A stretch of 64,000 nt of DNA from Streptomyces sp. TLI_235 (GCA_002300355.1 NSGV01000002.1:620001-684000); one strand, 5' to 3'; counted from the first letter of the stretch, positions 8,737 to 18,876 are shown. Notes: generated by a model from the letters alone, not told the origin. Numbers and translations: made by a program.

Positions 8737-8767
8737 CTCCGGTGTGTCGAGTGCCCGAGACCGTCCA

Positions 8768-9650
8768 CTACCTGAACAGGCTGTCTCCGCCGGTGGCCAT
8801 GCGGCGGGTGGCGCCGTGGCGGTTCACCCAGTCACGGACGAGGTTGACGGCGTTGGCGCACTGCCAGCTGCCGTCGTACTCACGCACTCCCGCGAAGGCA
8901 CCGTAGCCCGCGATGATGCCGTCCACATGCGCATCGCCCAGCAGTTTGTCGACGTACCACGGGTCGTTGTAGGTGGTCGTCCAGGACAGCGTGGCCGCGA
9001 GCTGTCCCGCGGCGCGGTCTCCGGCGCCCTTCTTCAGCTCCGCGCACGTGTTGTAGCCGGCCTCCGTGCAATTGCCGAAGCCCTTGGTGATGTCGCTGTC
9101 GCCGTAGTCCATCCCCCGGCGACCGGCCGGGAATCCGGCGCTCGACCGGTTGAAGGCGTTCCGGACCTGATCGCGGGTCCCGGTCGTCGTGATGCCCTCC
9201 AGACGGCCGAGCCTGCCTTCCAGGCTCTTCCAGCCCCTGTCTCCGACGTCCGGGGTGCTCCCGCCGTGGTACTCGTAGAAGCCGTAGAGCACCTGGATCC
9301 CGGCAGCCGTCAGCCTCTGTGCCTTGTCGCGCAGTCCGGCGACGCTGCACCCGCGGTTCTGCTGTTCTCCGCAGTAGTTGGGGTCCTTGATGTCCAGCCA
9401 GACCAGAGCCAGCCGGCGCCCTGCGCTGGCATTGGAGAGGATGCGGTCGATCACGCTGTCGAAGCTGGGGCCCAGCCGGTTGTCACCGGCCGAGGAACAG
9501 TCGTGGTAGGTGACGGCGCCGTCCGACAGAACGCAACAGCGGATCTGCGTCGGGCTGGCCGGGGCGAGGACATCGTCACCTCCGTTCCCCCGGTCACCCG
9601 ACCAGGTCGGCGTAGCCGAAACGGCGAGGCCTGGCGGATGGGTGGCTCCG
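8768..9650 (-). pseudogene. 5'-truncated sphingomyelinase D-like phospholipase D
   Basis: The frame encodes most of a spider-toxin-type phospholipase D of the GDPD-like superfamily. It shows the second His motif (GAVTYHDCSSAG), the Asp-containing strand LALVWLDIKDPN, a Cys-rich loop, and the conserved end SWTTTYNDPWYVDKLLGDAHVDGIIAGYG and HGATRRMATGGDSLF (quoted in parts). The N-terminal part that should carry the first catalytic His, the Glu/Asp metal ligands and a secretion signal is absent. Upstream of about 9650 the frame is antisense to an HTH gene. It is therefore beheaded by a rearrangement and should be inactive. It probably derives from a secreted enzyme. Confidence 0.7.
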
Positions 9651-10137
9651 GGGCTCAGCCGTGGTCTATCACCGAGCCCGCCGACCTGCTCCACGCCATT
9701 CGAGCCCTGCGCCTGCACGCCAACAAAACCCCTCACTGCGCGAACTGGAGAGGCGCGCCACCGAACACGGGATCAGCTTCCTGCCCCGCAGTACCCTCGG
9801 CGCGGTCCTGCCCGGCACCCGCGGCTGCTCGCGCGACCTCCTGCTGCACTTCGTGCGGGCCTGCGGCGTGACCAGCCCCACCCAGGTCCGGCAGTGGACC
9901 GCCGCGTGGGACCGCACCGAAACCCACCGCACCGGCTCCGACACCGACCACCTGTACGACCTCATCACCACCTTGGAGGAAGAACTCACCATGACCAAGG
10001 CCGCAGTCGCCCGACTCACGATCCCCGTCCCCCACGGTCGGCAGCAGGCCGACGAACCCACCCGGCCCGGCGGGCACCTGCCCGGGCCCCGGCGGATCTC
10101 GCAGCTCGTCCGAGCCCTCGCCGCCGCCTACCTCTGA
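9638..10137 (+). pseudogene. HTH (XRE-like) regulator with a frameshift
   Basis: In one frame from ATG 9638 the sequence reads PADLLHAIRALRLHANK. In the next frame, from about 9730, it continues PSLRELERRATEHGISFLPRSTLGAVL and then LLLHFVRACGV and QWTAAWDR. Together these form the familiar Streptomyces HTH domain in which a helical start leads into LRELERRA and STL. The switch falls at AAAACCCC (9725-9733) and needs one base, so it is either a mutation or a sequencing error. The C-terminal half is predicted helical and carries no recognised domain. Its 5' end overlaps the broken end of the antisense phospholipase D. Confidence 0.6.
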
Positions 10138-10139
10138 CC

Positions 10140-10172
10140 GGCCGGTGGGGCCCCAACCGGGCCCCACCGGCC
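10140..10172. terminator. Strong hairpin after the HTH gene
   Basis: A perfect 14-bp stem, GGCCGGTGGGGCCC (10140-10153) and its complement (10159-10172), with loop CAACC, begins 2 bases after the TGA at 10137. Confidence 0.8.
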
Positions 10173-11418
<1,246 letters not shown>

Positions 11419-11516
11419 CCCAGCCGCACGGTCACGAGACCGGCGCAGAAGCACTCCAGGCTCTGCCACCGACCGACGCAGGTGCACGAAACCGCACGTG
11501 CCGGTCCATCCCGCCT

Positions 11517-11975
11517 TCAGTAACAGGAAGGACAGCGGCGGCGTCCACTGCTGTCGCAGTTCTGGCAGCCGACATCGACGGACACGGTGCTGGCACCGCG
11601 GCAGGCCGGGCAGAGGGTGTAGCCGTCGCGGGTCCGGTTGCCGTTGCAGGCAGGGCAGGTTGCGGTGGTGGCGATCTGCCCGGTGCCCTGGCATTTGAAG
11701 CAGGTGATGGTCCTGGTGCTCTGGCAGGTCGTGCAGCCCTTGACCGCCTTGTAGGTGAGGTATGCCGCCGTCCCAGCCACGAGCCACCAGAATCCAGTAG
11801 ATCCGTTTGGGTTCGGCACGGCGGGGCTGCTGGTCGGCGCCGGCATCACCGTGCCGCCTGCCGGGGCCTGATTCGTGGGCGGCAAGTCTTCGACGGCTTG
11901 GGCGTCCATCGCTTCTTCGGGCGTCTCATCCACCGGCGAAGGAGGCGGGAGCAGCTCTGCTTCGACGATTTCCAA
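11517..11975 (-). CDS. Membrane protein with DnaJ-like zinc-finger repeats
   Basis: A 152-residue protein. The first 60 residues are acidic and Pro-rich, one membrane helix follows (GFWWLVAGTAAYLTYKAV), and the C-terminal 75 residues hold five CxxC pairs (CTTC, CFKCQGTG, CPACNG, CPACRG, CQNC and CPSC) like the DnaJ cysteine-rich domain. No J domain is present. Its ATG at 11975 lies only 12 bp from the inverted repeat of the IS5-like element upstream, so its native promoter, and perhaps N-terminal codons, were replaced by the insertion. Function unknown; a zinc-binding protein-interaction module is likely. Confidence 0.65.
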   Translation of the reverse strand: MEIVEAELLPPPSPVDETPEEAMDAQAVEDLPPTNQAPAGGTVMPAPTSSPAVPNPNGSTGFWWLVAGTAAYLTYKAVKGCTTCQSTRTITCFKCQGTGQIATTATCPACNGNRTRDGYTLCPACRGASTVSVDVGCQNCDSSGRRRCPSCY

Positions 11976-11997
11976 CGGCTCGGGGGCTGAGAGGACG

Positions 11998-12396
11998 TTA
12001 AGTCCGTTTCTGGTAGCGGCCGCGTCCGGGTTGGTCGAGGAGTCCTTGCCGAACGAGTCGGCCCAGGCGGGAGCGGGTGACGTTGATCGAGGGCTCGTCG
12101 GTGGGCAGGCCGAGGAGTTCGTGTAGGTCGCGAACCCGGAAGACCCGGCTGGGGTGCTCGTTGAAGGCGGTCACGATGCGCTGGTAGACCGTGGCGGTTT
12201 CCGCGGGGGCCGGTTCGTGGTCGGGCAGGGTGAGGCCGTCGATGACCTTGCCGGTGGTGACGATCTCTGCGAGGCGGGCCTCGGCCTGGGCCAGGGCGCC
12301 GGTGAGTTGCTCGATCTGTTCGTGCAGGTAGTCGGCGTGTGCGGCGGTCTCGTCGTGTTCGGCCTGCAGCAGCCGCAGGAGTTCGGTGACGTTCAC
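11998..12396 (-). CDS. IS passenger: coiled coil plus winged-helix-like protein
   Basis: A 132-residue protein started by GTG 12394-12396, which overlaps the transposase TGA (GTGA). Residues 5-45 are a heptad-rich coiled coil (LLRLLQAEHDETAAHADYL then LTGALAQAEARLAEI). Residues 68-130 resemble a winged helix (VYQRIVTAFNEHPSRVFRVRD, then a VRQGLLDQPGRGRYQKR wing). Coupling to the transposase and a stop codon inside the terminal repeat show that it belongs to the element. It could act as an accessory DNA-binding factor or repressor of transposition; this is inference. Confidence 0.7.
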   Translation of the reverse strand: MNVTELLRLLQAEHDETAAHADYLHEQIEQLTGALAQAEARLAEIVTTGKVIDGLTLPDHEPAPAETATVYQRIVTAFNEHPSRVFRVRDLHELLGLPTDEPSINVTRSRLGRLVRQGLLDQPGRGRYQKRT

Positions 12397-13247
12397 GCGG
12401 CCAGCTCGACGTCGTCGCGCCAGGCGGGGCTGGGGGTGGTGAGGCGGCGGAGCATGCCGGCGGTGGAGGCCCAGTAGACGCGGGAGGCGGCGTTGTCGGG
12501 CCGGTGGTCGTAGTCACGGGCGAGGCGCCGGTGGAGCATGAGGGTGCCGTTGACCTGCTCGACCACCCACCGCTTCGGTTGCGGGACGAACCCCTTGCCC
12601 GCGTCGTCGGAGTTGCGCCGGACCACCTCGACGGTGATGTCCTTCACCGCCCCGTGGATGATCACGGCGTCCTTGAAGCCCTGGTCGACCAGGGCCTTCT
12701 CCAGGCGCATCCCGCACCGTTCGGCCGCCTGGTCCAGCAGTGCGATGCCGGCCTCGTTGTCGTGGGCGCTCGCGGCGAGGACCACCACGCCGATGATCAG
12801 GCCCAGCACGTCGACGGCGAGTCCCCGCTTCCTGCCGGGCGTCTTCTTGTTCGCGTCCAGTCCCGTGGTCTCCTTCGGCACCCCGGCCGCCACGCGGACG
12901 GACTGGGTGTCGATGATCACCAGGGACGGGTCCTCTAATCGTCGGGCCCGCTCCCGCACCTGGCAGCGCAGGATTTCCTGGATCCGCTGGTCAAGGCCGT
13001 CCTGGCGCCACAGGGTGAAGTAGTAGAACACCGCCGACCAGGCCGGTAAGTCGTGCGGCAGGAGCCTCCACTGACAGCCCGTCCGGTTCTGGTACAGCAG
13101 CGCGTTCACGACCTCGCGCAGGTCGCAGGAGCCCGGGTCCCCGGTCGCCGACCGCGACACCCGCTCCTGCTTCCTGGCGGTGACCAGCGGCTCGATCAAG
13201 GCCCACTGCCCGTCGGACAAGTCCGTTGAGTACGGCATCCGTTCCAT
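12393..13247 (-). CDS. IS5-family transposase (IS A), apparently intact
   Basis: A 284-residue DDE transposase. It opens with MPYSTDLSDGQWALIEPLV, the N-terminal domain of Streptomyces IS5-like enzymes. The catalytic triad is visible: Asp in LVIIDTQSVR, Asp in KALVDQGFKD and Glu in RWVVEQVNGTL. It sits inside a perfect 25-bp terminal repeat with no frameshift, so the element may still be mobile. Confidence 0.9.
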   Translation of the reverse strand: MERMPYSTDLSDGQWALIEPLVTARKQERVSRSATGDPGSCDLREVVNALLYQNRTGCQWRLLPHDLPAWSAVFYYFTLWRQDGLDQRIQEILRCQVRERARRLEDPSLVIIDTQSVRVAAGVPKETTGLDANKKTPGRKRGLAVDVLGLIIGVVVLAASAHDNEAGIALLDQAAERCGMRLEKALVDQGFKDAVIIHGAVKDITVEVVRRNSDDAGKGFVPQPKRWVVEQVNGTLMLHRRLARDYDHRPDNAASRVYWASTAGMLRRLTTPSPAWRDDVELAA

Positions 13248-13347
13248 GCCCCGACCCCATCATGCACACGACACGCGAGTCAGCCCGAATGCCTCCGTAC
13301 CCACGAACGGGCGACACCATATCATCTAGAAACGGACTTAACGTCCT

Positions 13348-14418
13348 CTCAGTGGGCGTTTAGAGAGCTCTGTTCCGTCATGCGGCTTTCATCCCTGACC
13401 GCATTGTGATGTTTTGGCCGGTATAGGAAGTCCGTCCTTGCCTCGACCGCCAGTATGACTGTCCGTCTCATCCGCTTCTGCGTCTGGAAGTCCGTCTGGT
13501 TTGAAGAAGTCATAGAACCGCCGATAAGGCAGCGGAACGGAGTCTTCCGCCACGTTCATGCAGACGCTGTGCCGTGAGCCAGCGGAAGCCGTACCCCAGC
13601 GACCTGTCCGACGCCCGATGGGCCCTGATCGAGCCGAAACTGACGGCCTGGAGGAAAGCCCGGCTCGACCGCAGGCCCACCGGACAGCCGGCAAAGGTCG
13701 AACTGCGCGACGTGTTCAACGCGATCCTCTACGTCAACCGCACGGGAATCCCCTGGAAGTACCTCCCGCACGACTTCCCGAACCACGGCACCGTCTACGC
13801 CTACTATGCCGCCTGGCGCGACGAGGGGATATTTGCCCAGCTCAACTACGACCTGACCGGCCTGGCCCGCGTGAAGGAGGGACGCAACCCCGAGCCGACA
13901 GCATCCGTGCCCCTGACCAGCCAGGGAACCGACGCCGCGAAGAAAATCGTCGGCCGGAAGCGCGGCATCCTCACCGACACCATCGGGCTGATCCTCGCCG
14001 TGGCCGTCACCGCCGCGAGCCTGTCCGAGAACGCCGTGGGAATACACCTCCTCAACCAGGCCAAGGAGACCTACCCGAGCATCTCCAAAAGCTGGGTCGA
14101 CACCGGCTTCAAGAACGCCATGGTCGAGCACGGCGCCAGCCTGGGAATCGACGTCGAGGTCGTTCACCGGAAGTCCGACGTCCCCGGATTTCACGTGGTG
14201 AAAAGGCGGTGGGTGGTCGAACGAAGCCTTGGGTGGATCATGCTGAAAAGGCGCCTCACCCGCGACTACGAGACCCTCCCGGCCAGCTCCGAGGCCATGA
14301 TCCACATCGCCTCGATCGACAACCTCGCCAAGCGCATAACGGACGAGAGCACACCAACCTGGCGAGGCACCTACTAGGACATAAAGGGCAAACTACTCTC
14401 ATCAAATGCCCTCTCAGT
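13348..14418. mobile_element. IS5-like element 'IS C', internally deleted
   Basis: The left end reads CTCAGTGGGCGTTT (13348-13361). The right end, in reverse, reads CTGAGAGGGCATTT (14404-14417), 11 of 14 matching. CTCTCAGTG occurs at both outer borders. Its left end shares CTCAG with the right end of IS A, and its right end cuts the start of an ISAzo13-like transposase, showing nested insertion. Confidence 0.7.
13574..14377 (+). pseudogene. IS5-family transposase lacking the first catalytic Asp
   Basis: A 267-residue open frame closely related to the 279- and 281-residue transposases further right. The alignment shows PEPTA joined directly to SVPLTSQGTDAAKKIVG. The relatives have about 12 more residues there, including IIDSQSIKT (or AIDAQSVKT), which carries the first Asp of the DDE triad. 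The second Asp (SWVDTGFKN) and the Glu (RWVVERSLGW) remain. An in-frame deletion of about 36 bp has therefore left a full-looking but catalytically dead protein. It may persist because the frame stays open or because related enzymes act on its ends. Confidence 0.8.
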
Positions 14419-16463
14419 GTTGCTGCCCCATCTGAACGAGAGGCAGCGGCGCTTGGCGGTGGCGGCCGAGGCGAGGCTGCTCGGTCACGGCGGGGTGCGC
14501 GTCGCCGCCCAGGCGGCCGGGATGAGCGAGACCACCGTGCGCCGGGGCGTCGCGGAGCTGGAGTCCGGAGCCGGGCCACTGCCCGACGGGCGGACTCGTG
14601 TCGCGGGCGGAGGCCGCAAGCGGGCCGAGGCGATCGCCCCGGGTCTGGTGGACGCGCTGATGGCCCTGGTCGAGCCCGATGAGCGCGGAGACCCGCAGTC
14701 CCCACTGCGTTGGACGACGAAGTCGCTGCGGCACCTGGCCGAGGAACTGGGCAGACAAGGTCATCCAGTCTCTGCGCCGACGGTAGGCCGGCTGCTCAAG
14801 CAGGCCGGCTTCAGCCTGCAGGGCAACGCCAAGACCCTCGAAGGCAGCCAGCACCCCGACCGCGACGCCCAGTTCCATTACCTGAACGAGCAGGTCAAGC
14901 AACATCAGGCGGCCGGCGGCCGGTCATCAGCGTGGACACCAAGAAACGCGAGCAGATTGGCCGCCTACCCATGGCCGGACGCGAGTGGCGCCCCAAGGGC
15001 GACCCGGTCCAGGTCGAGGACCACCACTTCTTCTTCAGCGGCCCGGACGTCGAGCAGGCCATCCCCTACGGCGTCTACGACATCGCCCGCAACACCGGCT
15101 GGGTCAACGTCGGCGTCGACCACGACACCGCCACCTTCGCCGTCGAGTCGATCCGCCGCTGGTGTAAGACGCGCGGACAGACCGACTACCCGGCCGCGAC
15201 CCGCCTGCTGATCACGGCGGACGCCGGCGGCTCCAAGGGCTACCGCTACCGCGTCTGGAAGAGCGAACTGGCCGCACTGGCCGCCGAGACCGGCCTCGCG
15301 ATCACGGTCTGTCACTTCCCACCAAGTACTTCAAAATGGAACAAGATTGAGCATCGGCTGTTCTCCCACATCACCCACAACTGGCGCGGCCGGCCGCTGA
15401 CCAGCCACGACGTCGTGTTGCAGACGATCGCGGCCACCCGCACCGGGCTGACGGTGGAGGCCCACCTGGACACGGGCGACTACCCCACCGGCATCGCGAT
15501 CAGCAAGGACCGCTTCGCCGCCCTGCCCCTGGTCAGGCACGAGACCCGCGGGCAGTGGAACTACACCCTGCTGCCCGAACCCGCCGAGTCGACGACCTCA
15601 CCTGTCAGCTGCGAGGCGCACGGCGTCGCCGACCGGCGCCTATCTCTCCTCGTTCGCCTGGCCGATCCGCGGCTGACCGGGCTGAGCACAACGAAACTCG
15701 TCGATCTGTGCGCCGAGTTGGCGCCGCTCCAGGCGGCTCGCGCCCAGGAGCGCCACAGCGAGCAACGCGGCGGACGCGCCCGACGGGCACCGGCAACCAG
15801 CGGTCCAAGCCGCTGTTCGACGACGCGGCCCGGGTGATGCTCACCCTCCTCTATCAGCGACAGGTCTGCTCGATGAAGCTGCTGGCCGACATGCTGGAGG
15901 TGACCCCCGAATGCATCGGCCACCTCGTCGCCGAGACCCGACGGGTGCTGGAGGACCACGGCCACCGGCCCGGATACGCGCCGACCCGCTTCACCACGGC
16001 GGCTGCGTTGCATGCCTTCCTGGACACCGCAGTTACTCCGCGGCGCACCCAGATCACGGAGAGCCTGTCCCATCCACGCCTGACCGGCATGTCCCGGGAG
16101 GACCTGGAGGCACTGGCCTGCCGGCTCGCTCCGCGCCAGATCGCTCAGACCGAACGCGCGTCCTACCAGCGCCGGGGCGCCGATCGCCAGCCGGGCAGTC
16201 GCGGCGGAGTCTTCCCCCAGAAGATCGGCGACGTGGAACGCGTCGTCCTCGCTGTCCTCTACCTGCGGAAACTGTGCACCCTGGACGTCCTCGCCGACGC
16301 GTTGGGTGACGTGAGCAGATCGTTGATCGGCAACGTCGTCCGCGAGATCCGGCCCTTGCTCGTGGAAGGCGGGCTCGTCCATCCTCCGGCGACCATCCGT
16401 TACCGCTCCGCCACAGATCTCCTCGCCGCCGCACGAAGCGAAGACGACACACCAACAGGTTGA
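14417..16463 (+). pseudogene. ISAzo13-like transposase in three frames, N-terminally cut
   Basis: Reads as one protein only if two -1 shifts are allowed. 14417 to about 14930 gives the N-terminal HTH part (LLPHLNERQRRLAVAAEARL, then LRWTTKSLRHLAEELGRQGH). About 14925 to 15785 gives the DDE core (PVISVDTKKREQIG, RLLITADAGGSKGYRYRVW, HFPPSTSKWNKIEHRLFSHI). About 15785 to 16463 gives a C-terminal part with a duplicated HTH module. The first ten or so residues are missing because IS C lies there. The family normally encodes the N-terminal and DDE parts in one frame, so this copy is probably dead unless the shifts are sequence errors. Confidence 0.7.
15643..16463 (+). repeat. Duplicated HTH module in the C-terminal part of the ISAzo13-like gene
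   Basis: Two copies of a roughly 125-residue unit. Copy 1 begins LADPRLTGLSTTKLVDLCAE and includes ARVMLTLLYQRQVCSMKLLA. Copy 2 begins LSHPRLTGMSREDLEALACR and includes VERVVLAVLYLRKLCTLDVL. Each unit ends with an R.TTAA or RSATDLLAAA segment. Each contains a winged or helix-turn-helix-like core. Confidence 0.65.
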
Positions 16464-16465
16464 TT

Positions 16466-17273
16466 CTTTACGGCTTCTGTGGACCCAGCAGCGCTGGTGG
16501 CGGGCGGCGGGGAAAACCTCGGCGAGGGCCTTCCAAAGGCCCATGGCGCCGTCGCCGATGACCAGCTCGGGGTCGCGCATGCCGCGTCGGCGGCAGTCGC
16601 GCAGCAGGTCGGCCCACGACTCGGTCGACTCGCGCAGCCCCTCGGCCAGGGCGATCAGCTCCTTGGTGCCGTCCAGGCGGACGCCGAGCAGGACCAGGAC
16701 GCACGAGTGCGCCTGTCCGAGCCGCACCTTGGGGTGCACCCCGTCGGCCCAGACGTAGACGAAGTCCCGGTCGGCCAGGTCACGGGCCTGGAAGGCGGCG
16801 TGGTCGTCGGCCCACTGCTTGGTCAGCCGGGTGACCGTGGCCGGCGACAGGCCCGCGGTGCCGCCGAGGAACTGCTCCAGCGCCCGCACGAAGTCCCCAG
16901 AGGACAGTCCGTGCAGGTAGAGCAGCGGCAGCACCTCGGAGATCTTCGGCGACTTGCGGCACCACGGCGCAAGGATCTTCGAGGAGAACCTCTTGCGCTC
17001 GCCGGTGGCCTCGTCCACACGGCGGTCGTTCACTTGGGGTGCGGTGACCTCGACCGGCCCGGCCGCGGTGACCACGGTGCGAGGCCGGTGGTGGCCATTG
17101 CGGACCACCAGGCGGTGCCCTCGCTCATCGGTCTCGGCAGCCAACTCGGCTATGTACTGGTTGACTTCCGCCTCCAGCGCGGCGGCCAGCATCCTGCGGG
17201 CGCCCTCGCGGACGATCTCGTCGATCAGGGAGCCGGACTCAGTGGAACCGTCGGCAGTGACTACGCTGAGCAC
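16466..17273 (-). pseudogene. IS256-family transposase, C-terminally truncated
   Basis: From ATG 17273 the frame gives the N-terminal two thirds of a mutator-type transposase: a helical N-terminus (LIDEIVREGARRMLAAALEA), RNGHHRPRTVVTAAGPVEV, a DDE-type strand DFVYVWADGVHPKVRLG, and VIGDGAMGLWKALAEVFP followed by RHQRCWVHRSRK. After WVHRSRK near 16480 it runs into antisense of the ISAzo13-like gene, so the C-terminal catalytic Glu region is lost. It is a remnant cut by the neighbouring insertion. Confidence 0.85.
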
Positions 17274-17309
17274 TGGGCGTGCCTTCCCGACCCGCGCTGC
17301 AACGCGGGC

Positions 17310-17862
17310 CTACTCGGAGACCTTACGGATCATTCGGGAAGGTACGCCTTCCGCGTTCCTGCCGGAACTGATCCACAGGTCTCCAGCATTGCTCTGGGCC
17401 AACGGGCTGCGAATTCGGCAGCCACATAACTTAACCCCGACGCTCAGCTCGCCAGTTGAAGGACCAGGCACGGCCTGGAACGCAGCTCGATGGAGTGCGC
17501 GCGCGCTGGCAGAGCGCAGCCGCCTCGGCGGGGCTTTCCCCAGCCTCGACCATGCAGCCCACCAGCTCCAAGTGCCGCTTGTAGGTAGGTTCCATGACCA
17601 GCGCCCGCCTTCGCCGTCGCGGACCAGCACGGTGACGGCCGTCATCGGCCCGGCCAGCATGCGGTAGTAGTCACGCAGTGGCACCCGCGCGGGCCCGCTG
17701 CCGCACAGCAGCCGCCAGGGCCAGCAGCTCAAGCGCTTCTTCATCGCCGACCCACCGGGCCTCGCGGATCCCCTCTTCCAGTAGCACCAAGTCCACCGGG
17801 CCGGTGGTGTGCGCGGCGTAGGCATAGGTCAGCATCGGTCGGCCGAGCCGGTCGGCAGGCAC
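17310..17862 (-). pseudogene. Decayed gene of unknown function
   Basis: Short minus-strand pieces in different frames look like one broken protein. From 17862 a 63-residue piece reads MLTYAYAAHTTGPVDLVLLE, then LLALAAAVRQRARAGA. A second frame continues VPLRDYYRMLAGPMTAVTVL. A third suggests TYKRHLELVGCMVEAGESPA. No domain was recognised. The stretch from 17274 to 17949 holds nothing else except the IS30-like end near 17923. Confidence 0.35.
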
Positions 17863-17922
17863 CGCGTGGCGTTAACGGCTTGGTATGGCCCCACTTTTCC
17901 GGGGTGAGTTCCAGACCTCGTA

Positions 17923-17948
17923 GCAACACCAGATGTGTGAGGTGTTGC
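17923..17948. repeat. 8-bp inverted repeat just before the IS30-like start
   Basis: GCAACACC (17923-17930) and GGTGTTGC (17941-17948) flank a 10-base loop. The ATG of the IS30-like frame follows one base later at 17950. It may belong to the left end of the IS30 element, or form an mRNA hairpin that hides the ribosome site. Confidence 0.4.
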
Positions 17949-17949
17949 A

Positions 17950-18876
17950 ATGACCAGGGGACGTCGGGGAGTTGGAAAGCCCGGACCTGCTGCTCTCGCG
18001 GACAAGCGTGATCGCTACCTTCGGCTCATGGCGCAAGGGATGAGCAACTCGGCCGCGTGCCGGGAGGTCGGGATCAACCGCAGGACTGGCACCCGGTGGC
18101 GGTACGGACGGACGGTGACGACCAGGACCGGGCAGGACTACACCTACGCGCCCATCACGGAGGAGAAGGACGGCCAGGTCTCCGACCGGTTCCTGTCCGA
18201 GGACGCGCGCGTGCAGATAGCCGACCTGCTCCGCGCGGTGAACTTTCTCAGGAACCAGGAACGTGCCGCCCGGGCCCGTCGAAACGAGGAAGATCCTGAG
18301 TCCGCCGCCGAGGACACACATCGGCCCAGTACCCTGAAACCGCGTCAGTCCAGGCCCGCGCCCGAGCCCTTGCCCCTGCCACCCGGGTCGGCGCAGCAGC
18401 GAGTGCGGGACATCCTCAGCGACTTGCGGCGTCTGGGCAACCGAATGGGACCTCGTACCATGCTGCACGCGTTGGACTCGCTGACCACCGTAATGAAGAT
18501 CGCGGGCAACCTGGTCACCCCGGCACAGCGGGCGGAGGCCGAACGGTGGATCGCCCGCGGCCGACGGCTGCGCGCCGCGAACACACTGCCGACGCCGAGG
18601 GAGACCACCGAGGAGCCGGCTCCCCGGAACCGTCCGGAGGCCGGAAACCGTGCCGCGCACGCCCGGATGAGTCGGGTCCTGAGTGACCTCGGACGCAATA
18701 GCCGCCAGATGTCGGACGGTGAGCTGCGCCACCAAGCGCTCCTCCTGGCCAAGGAAGCGAAGACGGCCGGCTCCCTCGTTACGCCGGGCCAGCGCCAGGC
18801 GGTCGACCGGTGGCTCGCCCGGGTCGAACGCCCGCAGCCGTCCGGTTCAAGGCGTCTCACCGGTCCGTTGAATTGA
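17950..18876 (+). CDS. Chimera: IS30 N-terminus fused to a duplicated helical domain
   Basis: A 308-residue open frame. Residues 1-95 match the N-terminus of IS30-family transposases (GRRGVGKPGPAALADKRDRY, ACREVGINRRTGTRWRYGRT, DRFLSEDARVQIADLLRA). Then the DDE domain is absent and the frame runs on into unrelated sequence. Residues about 150-195 and 250-300 are two copies of a helical unit (VRDILSDLRRLGNRM to VTPAQRAEAERWIAR, and MSRVLSDLGRNSRQM to VTPGQRQAVDRWLAR). The second part may be the body of a host gene that gained a new N-terminal DNA-binding domain. It lies just upstream of a type VII-type operon. Function unknown. Confidence 0.55.
   Translation: MTRGRRGVGKPGPAALADKRDRYLRLMAQGMSNSAACREVGINRRTGTRWRYGRTVTTRTGQDYTYAPITEEKDGQVSDRFLSEDARVQIADLLRAVNFLRNQERAARARRNEEDPESAAEDTHRPSTLKPRQSRPAPEPLPLPPGSAQQRVRDILSDLRRLGNRMGPRTMLHALDSLTTVMKIAGNLVTPAQRAEAERWIARGRRLRAANTLPTPRETTEEPAPRNRPEAGNRAAHARMSRVLSDLGRNSRQMSDGELRHQALLLAKEAKTAGSLVTPGQRQAVDRWLARVERPQPSGSRRLTGPLN

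Larger units (their letters stand above)
11987..13352. mobile_element. IS5-like element 'IS A' with a passenger gene
   Basis: Bounded by a perfect 25-bp terminal inverted repeat: 11987-12011 (starts CTGAGAGGACGTTAAG) and 13328-13352. Total length is 1,366 bp. It holds a transposase and a second gene overlapping it by 4 bases, both on the minus strand. The stop codon of the second gene lies inside the left repeat. The right end abuts or overlaps by 5 bp the left end of the next element (IS C), so the elements are stacked. Confidence 0.85.
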
